Position numbers and translations under genes: made by a program. Shown here piece by piece: positions 1 to 5,563 of a DNA stretch of 5,639 nucleotides (within the stretch, counting starts at the first letter, position 1; the number at the start of each line of letters is the position of its first letter). This DNA comes from Deltaproteobacteria bacterium. Its GTDB lineage: Bacteria; Myxococcota; XYA12-FULL-58-9; JAUUZB01. The notes below the pieces were generated by a model. It was not told where the DNA came from and searched no databases. It saw nothing but the letters and a program-made list of their open reading frames with translations. Location of the stretch: positions 1-5,639 of the forward strand of contig JAUUZB010000345.1 in assembly GCA_030590185.1 (NCBI GenBank), written 5' to 3'.

Positions 1-96
1 ATAATGGCGACCGTCATTGGGGAGCAGGAGATAGTCCTCGTAGGTCATTCGCGTATCGAGTCGATCGCCGACCTGCATGGGCTGGTTTGACGCCAT
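1..96 (-). CDS. Uma2 family (DUF820) endonuclease-like protein, N-terminal fragment
   Basis: Only the first 32 codons lie in the window; the rest continues beyond base 1. The ATG is the complement of bases 94-96, and the frame stays open to the edge. Residues 17-32 read MTYEDYLLLPNDGRHY, which matches the usual opening of Uma2 proteins (M-T-Y-E-E-Y-L-x-L-P-x-D-G-x-R-Y-E-L-I-D-G-E). Uma2 proteins have a PD-(D/E)xK restriction-endonuclease-like fold, occur in many copies in cyanobacteria, actinobacteria and myxobacteria, and mostly have no known function. The catalytic residues would lie outside the window, so activity cannot be judged. M7 and M17 are alternative in-frame starts. M1 is preferred because a TAGAAT hexamer lies 6 nt before it and no Shine-Dalgarno is visible. 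The gene is divergent from the serine hydrolase that starts at 217. The family call rests on this short motif alone. Confidence 0.72.
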   Translation of the reverse strand, partial: MASNQPMQVGDRLDTRMTYEDYLLLPNDGRHY

Positions 97-102
97 GCCC
101 TG

Positions 103-108
103 ATTCTA
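103..108 (-). promoter_or_regulatory. Candidate -10 element of a leaderless promoter for the Uma2-like gene
   Basis: On the minus strand the sequence reads TAGAAT-CAGGGC-ATG. TAGAAT differs from the consensus TATAAT at one position and sits 6 nt before the start codon. Transcription would therefore begin at or next to the ATG, giving a leaderless mRNA. No good -35 hexamer is visible. The CAGGGC between hexamer and ATG is a weak Shine-Dalgarno at best. The call is supported mainly by the same arrangement at two other gene starts in the window. Confidence 0.4.
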
Positions 109-181
109 CGCCTCGGTGATCGCCCCGGCAACCGAATAGGCGAAACCGCCGGATGGGCTTCAAACTCCCCGGCCACCGAGT

Positions 182-195
182 GGGCCAATCGGCCC
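182..195. repeat. Inverted repeat in the divergent promoter region
   Basis: GGGCC-AATC-GGCCC is a perfect 5-bp inverted repeat with a 4-base spacer. It lies about 8 bases upstream of the candidate -10 hexamer at 204-209, where the -35 to -10 interval would be. It could be a regulator site, but arms this short arise easily by chance in GC-rich DNA. Confidence 0.22.
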
Positions 196-203
196 CGTTG
201 TAC

Positions 204-209
204 TAGAAT
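204..209 (+). promoter_or_regulatory. Candidate -10 element of a leaderless promoter for the serine hydrolase
   Basis: The plus strand reads TAGAAT, then AGGGGCA (7 nt), then GTG at 217. A start site about 7 nt downstream of the hexamer would fall on or beside the GTG. An AGGGG at 210-214 is too close to 217 (2 nt) and too far from the ATG at 235 (20 nt) to be a normal Shine-Dalgarno. This favours the GTG start with a leaderless message. No clear -35 was found. Confidence 0.4.
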
Positions 210-211
210 AG

Positions 212-222
212 GGGCAGTGCCC
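212..222. repeat. Inverted repeat overlapping the start codon of the serine hydrolase
   Basis: GGGCA-G-TGCCC is a perfect 5-bp inverted repeat with a one-base centre. It spans the GTG start codon and the predicted transcription start. It might be an operator, or a small hairpin if transcription begins upstream. Chance occurrence is quite possible. Confidence 0.2.
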
Positions 223-1203
223 ACCTCCCGCCCCATGCAGTCCCGTGCCCGCGGCGCGGCGCGGCCAGCCGTCGCGATCCTCACCCTTGGCCTGCTGCTC
301 GTCGCCAGTCTGCTCTGGGCCAAACCCAAGCCCAAGCGCGACAGCCAACAGGACGCGGGCCCCCGCTGCGACGCGCCGATGCGCCTGGCGCTCAAGAACA
401 ACGTCATGCAGCGCAACCTGGTCAAAAAGCTCAAGGCCAAGGGGTGGCAGAACGCCATCGACAAGGAAGCGCTAGCGGTGGCGGTGGTGGACTTCACCGA
501 CAAGAACCGCGTCTTCTATGCCGGCGTCAACGACAACAAGATGCTCTACGCCGCGAGCCTGCCGAAGATCGCGATTCTGCTCACCGTCATCGAGGCGGTC
601 AACGCCGGCACGGTGAAGTGGACCCACGAGTTCGACAAGCGCCTCCAGAACATGATCGTCGCCTCGAGCAACTCGGACGCCTCCTGGGCCACCGACCTGG
701 TCGGCCTGCTCGCCATCGAGCGGGTGATGCGCGACCCGCGGTATTGTTTCTACGACGAGGAGGTCGGCGGGCTGTGGGTCGGGCGCGCCTACCGGGGCGG
801 CGGCGCCACCAACCGCGATCCGTTGTTCAACATCTCCCACGGCGCGACCGCCCGGCAGGTGGCGCGCTTCTACGGCATGCTCAACCACGGCAAGCTGGTC
901 AGTCCGCACTGGAGCTTTCGCATGCTCGGCCTGATGTCGCCCCCCAAGCACCACCACAAGTTCGTGGGGGCGATCGGCAAGCGCGACGGCACGACCTTCC
1001 TGGCGCGCAAGAGCGGCAGCTGGCGGACCTTTCACGCCGATAGCGCCTTGATCCAACGCTATGACCGTCGCTACGTGATCGTCGGGCTCGCGGATCTCAA
1101 GAGCGGCGAAACGGTGATGCGCGAGCTGGCATTGCTGGTCGACGACCTGATCACCGAGGGCAGACATCGCAAGGGACGGCGGCGGCCGACCGTCAGGCGC
1201 TGA
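217..1203 (+). CDS. Secreted serine hydrolase of the class A beta-lactamase / penicillin-binding fold
   Basis: The 328-residue product has an N-terminal signal-like segment: arginines at 5-16, a hydrophobic core at about 18-34 (AVAILTLGLLLVASLLW), and a possible cut after A35. Export or inner-membrane anchoring is therefore expected. The three active-site motifs of the serine beta-lactamase superfamily appear in order: S114-L-P-K117 (SxxK, nucleophile and general base), S150-S-N152 (SxN) and K265-S-G267 (KTG-like). The typical W-x-x-x-H-A-D-S-A-L-I stretch follows the last motif. I see no ExxLN omega-loop glutamate between 153 and 211, so efficient beta-lactam hydrolysis is doubtful. A peptidoglycan-related peptidase/esterase or a resistance-unrelated hydrolase fits as well. 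C51 and C177 could form a disulfide. The tail, from about 316, is rich in arginine and lysine. The GTG at 217 or the ATG at 235 (residue M7) could be the start; GTG is chosen because of the -10-like hexamer 7 nt upstream. The gene is convergent with the transporter gene that ends at 1342. Confidence 0.85.
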   Translation: MPTSRPMQSRARGAARPAVAILTLGLLLVASLLWAKPKPKRDSQQDAGPRCDAPMRLALKNNVMQRNLVKKLKAKGWQNAIDKEALAVAVVDFTDKNRVFYAGVNDNKMLYAASLPKIAILLTVIEAVNAGTVKWTHEFDKRLQNMIVASSNSDASWATDLVGLLAIERVMRDPRYCFYDEEVGGLWVGRAYRGGGATNRDPLFNISHGATARQVARFYGMLNHGKLVSPHWSFRMLGLMSPPKHHHKFVGAIGKRDGTTFLARKSGSWRTFHADSALIQRYDRRYVIVGLADLKSGETVMRELALLVDDLITEGRHRKGRRRPTVRR

Positions 1204-1221
1204 ACCAGGCGCCGGCCGGCC

Positions 1222-1396
1222 ACTCGGTGGTGCGCTTGCCGAAGGCGCTCGAGGGGACGCGACCCCGGCTGCTCGGTGGTGCGCTTGCCGAGGCTCACCC
1301 GTTCGAGCTGCGAGCGGATCGAGAGAGGGGCGCGACCCCGGCTACTCGGTGGTGCGCTTGCCGAGGCTCACCCGTTCGAGCTGCGAGCGGATCGAG
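1222..1396. repeat. Tandem duplication of the 3' end of the transporter gene (73-bp period), plus a third decayed partial copy
   Basis: Bases 1258-1323 and 1331-1396 match over 66 positions with a single difference (G1271 versus A1344). The period is 73 bp. The right copy encodes the last 17 residues and stop codon of the minus-strand transporter fusion; the left copy lies downstream of it. A third, shorter copy at 1222-1245 keeps the block CTCGGTGGTGCGCTTGCCGA and is then joined to the left copy. The single mismatch falls in the stop codon: minus-strand TAG in the coding copy and CAG in the downstream copy. The decayed copy has TGG there. Because 73 is not a multiple of three, the copies would be read in different frames. 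No T-tract terminator was found in the convergent gap at 1204-1341; its only other notable element is the palindrome GCCGGCCGGC near 1211. Confidence 0.9.
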
Positions 1397-4300
1397 GAGG
1401 TCAGGGCCCGGAAGATGCTGTGCATCAAGAGCGGCCGGTCGGCGAGCAGCTGATGTAGATCGCTCGACTTCAACACCAACAGGGTGCAGGTGCCGCTGGT
1501 GGTGGCGGACATCTCGCGGGGCAGACGATCGAGCACCGATACGATGCCGAAGGCGTCACCGGCCGAGATGCGGTCGACCGCCTCACCCTGACGCGACAGC
1601 ACCACGCTGCCCTCCCGGATCAGGTACATGGCGTCGCCCGGGTCGCCCTCGTTGAAGACCAGGGTGTTGCCCGGCACCTGGCGCTCGTTGACCATGGCCG
1701 CCACGTCGCTCAGATCCTCGGCCGAGGCCTGGCTGAACAGGGCGATCGATTGCAGCTCCAAGATTTGATCCACCAACGGTTGCTGCATGCCTTCTTCTCC
1801 TGCTTCGGCCGGTCGTAGGGAGACTGGCCGGTTGCCGCCGTCGAGCTCGTTCATGACCAGGGTGGTGAGCTCCGCCAGGAAACGATCCGACAGCTCCGCG
1901 ATGGTGGACAACACCTCGAGCTGCTCCCGGGGCTTGGAGCGTTGTGCGCCTTCGCCGATGGCGGCGGCCAGGGCTTGTCGCACCGCGGGCTCCAGCAACG
2001 TATCCAACAGCTCGAGGGCCAGCTGGCGTTGACGGCGGTCGCGGGAGTTGATCGCCGCAAAGGCGCCCTGGATGGCGTCCTCCGGGTAACGCAGGGAGAA
2101 CAGCCGGAACAGGATCTCCAGGCTGGCGTGGGCGCGCTGGCGCAGGGTGTGGCGCAACACGGTCCCGGCCGGGGAGTTGGGCAGCCCGGCCAGGCTCGCG
2201 TCGCGCAGGCCGCCGTAGAACTGGATCTCTGGCAGATAGCGCGCTTCGATTTCCTGGTCGGGCAGGGTCAGCTCGGGCCGGCGCCGGGTGAGCACGTTCA
2301 AGGCCACCGCCGCGCTCAGGCGCACGTTCGTGTAGGCGGAGCCGAGTGCCACGACCAGGGGCGGCAGGGAGGTGGCGATGCCGACCTGACCGATCGCCCA
2401 GGTGAGCGCCGAGGCGACCGCTGGCTCCTCGAGACGTTTTTCGAGCTCGTCCGCCATCGCCTTGACCACCGGCGGCCCCAGCTCGGCCAGGGTCCGCATG
2501 GCCGTGCCGCGTAGCTGCCGGTCGTTGAGCGCCCACAGCCCGATCATGCAGGCTCGCTGCGAGAGGTGTTTGCCCAGGTGGGCCAGGGCGGTGCGGGCTA
2601 CGTCCGGGTCGTCGTCGCGGGCCAAATCACCGAGGCGCTCACCTACCTCCTTGGGAGCGCCCGGCTCGATGCGACCCAGCGCCTGGGCCAGGGCAAGTCG
2701 TACGCTCGCCTCGGGCGAGTGCACCAGCTCGTCGGTGATCGCCTGGGCCGAGGGGTCGTGACCGGACATCAGGCCGGCCGCCAGGGCGCGCAGCTCCTCG
2801 GGGGCGCCCTGGTTCGCCAGGATGCGCTTGGCGCTCTGGTCGGCGATCTCTGGATCGACCTCGTCGAGGGCGAGCAGCGCCGCGCCGGCGACGTGCGGAC
2901 TGGCGTTGTGCGAGAAGGTGACCAGCGCCTCGGCGTCGCCGTGGGTCGCGAGGTGGTCGATGACCAACAGGGCGCCCTCCTCCGGGCTCTCGATGGCCAA
3001 TCTTTTGAGTAGATTCTGTGGGGCGCGGTGGTCGGCCTGCTCCATGAGATCGAGGATCACCGCCGCTCGGCGTGGGGGCGCCGTGGCCAGCTCGCGCTCG
3101 AGGAGGCGCAGGGTTTGGTCTTCGTAGGCGTGGATCTCTGGCATGGCGGCGGCCGGCCGGTTGAGCATGGCGGAGAGCAGCCGGATGTAGCGGCCCCGGG
3201 TGACCAGGATCGCGATCACCCACAGGGCGCAGAAGATCAGCGAGATCGGGATCACTCGGATGGGTGGCCACGGGAAGACGGCGAGGAACAGGCCGGTGGC
3301 GAGCTGTCCGCCGCGTTTGGCGAACCCGTCGATGCGTCCCTGCCAAACGGCGCGGGCGCGCACGGACAGTGGCGCGAGCAGCAAACCGCCGGTGGCCTGC
3401 TGCACCGACATGTTGGCCCCCGAGTCGACGAGCTTGAGCACCACCAGGGTGTAGATGGTGGGCATCAGGCCAAAGGCGGCGGTGCTGATGATCAGCGCCC
3501 CTGGCATCACCGTGGCGGTGGCGAACAGGCCGACCTTGTCGAGCAGCCGGTTCAGCGCGGTGAGCTGGAAGATGATCGTCGTCGCGCCGGCGAGGATCAC
3601 CACCATCCCGAAGAAGGCGGTGAGCTCGTTGTCCTGGTAGCCGCGTTGGGCCGCGTAGCGGTACTCGTAGTCGATGAGGGTGGTGGTGGCGACCATGATG
3701 AAGGTCGTCAGGGCGACCCAGCGGCCGTACTTGGACAGCTCTGGCACGTCGGCACGGTCGCGGGCCGCCACGGCGGCGAGGCTGGGGCGCTTGCGGGTGG
3801 TCGAGGGCAGCCAGAAGACCGGCGCCACCGCCAAGGCGGCGGCGATCAGGAACAGCAGTCGGCTGCCGAGAAAGGTGGCGCCCACGCTGAGCACGGCGCC
3901 GGCGACCAGGCCGCCGACGATGCCGCCGGCACCTACCCGCGCCGCCACCCGGCGCGCCTCCCGCGGGCCGATGCGCGCCCCGAGCATGATACCGAACACC
4001 AGCAGCAGCAGCGCGGCGCTGGTCTCCATGACGATGTATTTGCCAATGGCGAAGTAGGGGTCGCCGGCCGGTAGGACATAGGCGGCGCCCATGAACAGCG
4101 CCACCCCGAGGTGCACGAGGCTCGCGACCCGCCGGGCGTCGTGGTTGCGGCCGTACCAGCCAACCCCGGCGACGATCACGCCGGCGATCAAGGCGACGAT
4201 GATGTACAGCTTGCCGAGGGACTCTGGTCCGGCGGGGGCGGGCGCGTCGAGGACCTGTTGGTTGGCGACGTTGCGCGCGATGACCGCCGCGGCGATCACG

Positions 4301-4419
4301 AAGAACAGGTGCAGGCCATGGTTGACCTGGTCGCGCACCGCGATCACCGTGGTGGCGCGCATGGTCGCGGTATAGGCGCGACGTAGCACCAAGGGTCGAC
4401 TGTCAAAACGCGCCCGCAT
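1342..4419 (-). CDS. Npt1/Npt2-like nucleotide transporter (MFS) fused to HEAT repeats and a cyclic-nucleotide-binding-like domain
   Basis: This 1025-residue protein has three parts. Residues ~30-410 form a polytopic membrane domain with about 12 hydrophobic segments (for example 35-48, 70-88, 100-117, 127-148, 163-183, 185-204, 266-286 and 388-405). It carries signatures I associate with the bacterial ATP/ADP translocase-like family: IDYEYRYAA at 249-257 followed by DNELTAFFG at 263-271, and LLLAPLSVRARAVWQGRIDG at 346-365. Residues ~430-715 are alpha-helical HEAT-type repeats (for example around 570-617 and 665-710). Residues ~727-820 form a helical linker containing ALELLDTLL. Residues ~889-1005 resemble a cNMP-binding domain (VFNEGDPGDAMYLIREGSV at 921-939). 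The phosphate-binding cassette is unusual: FGIVSV at 957-962 replaces the usual FGELAL, and M970 occupies the usual arginine site, so cyclic-nucleotide binding is doubtful. The substrate is unknown; nucleotide transport is a family-based guess. M20 (start at 4362) is an alternative start. M1 is preferred because TATGAT lies 8 nt upstream. The gene is divergent from the lipoprotein gene at 4739. Confidence 0.85.
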   Translation of the reverse strand: MRARFDSRPLVLRRAYTATMRATTVIAVRDQVNHGLHLFFVIAAAVIARNVANQQVLDAPAPAGPESLGKLYIIVALIAGVIVAGVGWYGRNHDARRVASLVHLGVALFMGAAYVLPAGDPYFAIGKYIVMETSAALLLLVFGIMLGARIGPREARRVAARVGAGGIVGGLVAGAVLSVGATFLGSRLLFLIAAALAVAPVFWLPSTTRKRPSLAAVAARDRADVPELSKYGRWVALTTFIMVATTTLIDYEYRYAAQRGYQDNELTAFFGMVVILAGATTIIFQLTALNRLLDKVGLFATATVMPGALIISTAAFGLMPTIYTLVVLKLVDSGANMSVQQATGGLLLAPLSVRARAVWQGRIDGFAKRGGQLATGLFLAVFPWPPIRVIPISLIFCALWVIAILVTRGRYIRLLSAMLNRPAAAMPEIHAYEDQTLRLLERELATAPPRRAAVILDLMEQADHRAPQNLLKRLAIESPEEGALLVIDHLATHGDAEALVTFSHNASPHVAGAALLALDEVDPEIADQSAKRILANQGAPEELRALAAGLMSGHDPSAQAITDELVHSPEASVRLALAQALGRIEPGAPKEVGERLGDLARDDDPDVARTALAHLGKHLSQRACMIGLWALNDRQLRGTAMRTLAELGPPVVKAMADELEKRLEEPAVASALTWAIGQVGIATSLPPLVVALGSAYTNVRLSAAVALNVLTRRRPELTLPDQEIEARYLPEIQFYGGLRDASLAGLPNSPAGTVLRHTLRQRAHASLEILFRLFSLRYPEDAIQGAFAAINSRDRRQRQLALELLDTLLEPAVRQALAAAIGEGAQRSKPREQLEVLSTIAELSDRFLAELTTLVMNELDGGNRPVSLRPAEAGEEGMQQPLVDQILELQSIALFSQASAEDLSDVAAMVNERQVPGNTLVFNEGDPGDAMYLIREGSVVLSRQGEAVDRISAGDAFGIVSVLDRLPREMSATTSGTCTLLVLKSSDLHQLLADRPLLMHSIFRALTSSIRSQLERVSLGKRTTE

Positions 4420-4427
4420 CCGTCGGC

Positions 4428-4433
4428 ATCATA
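4428..4433 (-). promoter_or_regulatory. Candidate -10 element of a leaderless promoter for the transporter fusion
   Basis: The minus strand reads TATGAT-GCCGACGG-ATG. TATGAT matches TATAAT at five of six positions and lies 8 nt before the ATG at 4419, so the message would have no leader or one of a base or two. There is no Shine-Dalgarno before this ATG. The -35 region overlaps a decayed arm of the 65-bp repeat (GCTCACGG at 4452-4459). An alternative is TATACC, 6 nt before the internal ATG at 4362. Confidence 0.42.
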
Positions 4434-4482
4434 CGGCCAAACCGACCTTGGGCTCACGGGATTTGACCGGCTTGGCGGGTTG

Positions 4483-4677
4483 TTGGTCGTGAGCCGGAGA
4501 GGCGCCCCCGTCAGCTCACGGACCGGGCTCGTGGGGCAGGACAGGTGCTGGTCGTGAGCGCGAGGCGCGCGCCCGTCGGCCCACGGACCGGGCTTGTGGG
4601 GAAAGACAGTTGCTGGTCGTGAGCGCGAGGCGCGCGCCCGTCGGCTCACGGACCGGGCTTGTGGGGCACGACGGGCG
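4483..4677. repeat. Three 65-bp tandem repeats, each with a hairpin-forming inverted repeat
   Basis: Copies start at 4483, 4548 and 4613, an exact 65-bp period. Copies 2 and 3 match at 53 of their first 54 positions; the one difference is C4581 versus T4646. Copy 1 is more diverged. Each unit contains GGTCGTGAGC, a 19-base loop, and GCTCACGGACC (GCCCACGGACC in copy 2), which can pair with one bulged base to form a stem of about 10 bp. Loops in copies 1 and 2 differ at 6 of 19 positions while the arms are almost unchanged. Copies 2 and 3 also hold a palindrome, GGCGCGCGCC, in the loop. A decayed half-copy (GCTCACGG) lies at 4452-4459. The array fills most of the 319-bp gap between the two divergent genes. 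The period is not a multiple of three, which argues against a coding repeat. Confidence 0.92.
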
Positions 4678-4687
4678 AGGCTAGGGT
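4659..4687 (+). promoter_or_regulatory. Candidate sigma70-type promoter for the lipoprotein gene
   Basis: TTGTGG (4659-4664) and TAGGGT (4682-4687) are separated by 17 bases. They match the consensus hexamers only in part (TTG of TTGACA; TA and the final T of TATAAT). A transcript starting near 4694 would have a leader of about 45 bases that includes the Shine-Dalgarno at 4725-4732. The -35 hexamer lies inside the last 65-bp repeat, and TTGTGG also occurs at the equivalent place in copy 2. The match is weak. Confidence 0.28.
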
Positions 4688-4724
4688 GCCGCTGTTGGGC
4701 CTCGGCCCGTCATCATCTCTGTCC

Positions 4725-4732
4725 GAGGGGAG
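4725..4732 (+). promoter_or_regulatory. Strong Shine-Dalgarno of the lipoprotein gene
   Basis: GAGGGGAG ends 6 bases before the ATG at 4739, an ideal position for ribosome binding. It fixes the start of the lipoprotein gene. It contrasts with the other three gene starts in the window, which lack such a site. Confidence 0.75.
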
Positions 4733-4738
4733 CCCACC

Positions 4739-5533
4739 ATGAGAGCCGTGCAGATCCTGTCCGTCGCCGCTGTCGGGGCCGCTCTCGCCACGGTTGGCTG
4801 TCCGCCCCAGGCGGATGACTCGAGCACCACCGACGCGGTCACCGAGACACCCACCGCTGAGCTAACCGACGAAATCCCGGCGGTCCCGGGTACCCCGGGC
4901 GGAATCAAGATCGTGATCGGCCTCGCGGGCACGCCGCCGGAGGCGCAGCCCCTCGATCGCAAGGCCGATCCTGTCTGCGCCAAAATCGAGAAGCTCGATC
5001 CGGCGGTGCTGGTCACCGACGGCAAGCTGCAGAACGTCCTGGTGAGGATCACCGGTGAGGTGCAGAGCGACCTTCCGGCCCCAACCAAGCCGGTGAAGCT
5101 CCGTCAGACCGAGTGCATGTTCGAGCCACGGGTGAGCGCGGCCCGCGCCGGCCAAAAGATCGAGATCGCGAACGACGACTCGACCATGTTCATGGTCCAG
5201 GCCTATCGCGGCGAGGAGAAGAAGAGCTGGTTCAACACCGCGCAGCCGCCAGGGGCGTCGCCGATCGTGCAGGTGCTCGAACCGGGCATGGTGCAGCTCA
5301 AGGGTGGGTCCCATCCGTGGATGGCCGCCTTCCTGTCAGTGACCGACCACCCGTTCAACGCGGTGACCGGCGTCGATGGCACGGTGAGCTGGGACCTGGT
5401 GCCCTCCGCGGTCGAGCCCTATCGGATCGAAACCTGGCACGAGGTGTTCGGCAAGCGCGAGCTAGAGATCGTGGTCGAGCCCGGTAAGGTCACCGAGGTG
5501 ATCGTGACCTACGAGGTAAACGGGGCGAAGTGA
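4739..5533 (+). CDS. Lipoprotein with a cupredoxin-like domain lacking most copper ligands
   Basis: The 264-residue product starts with a lipoprotein-type signal: hydrophobic residues 4-19, then T-V-G-C21. The -3 residue is Thr rather than the usual Leu, so the lipobox is imperfect. A Thr/Asp/Glu/Pro-rich linker (~22-50) follows, then a beta-rich domain. This domain follows the pattern of periplasmic plastocyanin-like proteins: C80, Q-T-E-C126-M-F-x-P (C80 and C126 could form a disulfide), A-G-Q-K-I-E-I-A-N-D-D (137-147), N-x-A-Q-P-P (166-171), S-H192-P-W-M195, V-T-D-H-P-F-N-A-V-T-G-x-D-G (201-214), and W-H-E-x-F-G (233-238). In related proteins the N-D stretch is followed by L-H-N-V-H and a Cys comes just before D-V-H-P-W-M. 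Here these are M-F151-M-V-Q154 and G189-G-S-H-P-W-M. A type 1 copper site is therefore probably not formed, although H192 and M195 remain. Electron transfer seems unlikely; a structural, ligand-binding or metal-sensing role is possible. It likely sits on the periplasmic face of a membrane. Confidence 0.78.
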   Translation: MRAVQILSVAAVGAALATVGCPPQADDSSTTDAVTETPTAELTDEIPAVPGTPGGIKIVIGLAGTPPEAQPLDRKADPVCAKIEKLDPAVLVTDGKLQNVLVRITGEVQSDLPAPTKPVKLRQTECMFEPRVSAARAGQKIEIANDDSTMFMVQAYRGEEKKSWFNTAQPPGASPIVQVLEPGMVQLKGGSHPWMAAFLSVTDHPFNAVTGVDGTVSWDLVPSAVEPYRIETWHEVFGKRELEIVVEPGKVTEVIVTYEVNGAK

Positions 5534-5538
5534 GGCCG

Positions 5539-5551
5539 GCGTCCGGGACGC
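5539..5551 (+). terminator. Weak GC hairpin after the lipoprotein gene
   Basis: GCGTC-CGG-GACGC can form a 5-bp stem six bases after the stop codon at 5531-5533. No run of T follows, so it is not a standard intrinsic terminator. It is recorded as the only candidate near this gene end. Confidence 0.2.
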
Positions 5552-5563
5552 GGCGAGGGGCGG

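Noticed and set aside
472..1167. Minus-strand open frame (231 codons) under the serine hydrolase
   Set aside because: The plus-strand gene carries three ordered active-site motifs and a signal sequence. The antisense frame shows no domain and lies in the usual GC-bias mirror frame.
1204..1341. Intrinsic terminator between the convergent genes
   Set aside because: The GC palindrome near 1211 is not followed by a T tract on either strand.
3028..4074. Long plus-strand open frame (348 codons) opposite the transporter gene
   Set aside because: It is antisense to the strongly supported transporter fusion, has a His/Gly/Asp/Gln-rich composition with no recognisable domain, and is the expected result of GC-rich codon bias on the other strand.
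4366..4406. Minus-strand TTGACA (4401-4406) with TATACC (4366-4371) as a conventional promoter for the transporter
   Set aside because: The spacer is 26 bases, far beyond the usual 16-19, and TATACC is a poor -10. TATGAT at 4428-4433 fits the upstream ATG better.
4344..4649. Minus-strand open frame of 101 codons across the 65-bp repeats
   Set aside because: It overlaps the transporter start and the repeats, whose 65-bp period breaks frame. The product is Arg/Pro-rich and low in complexity, with no Shine-Dalgarno evidence.
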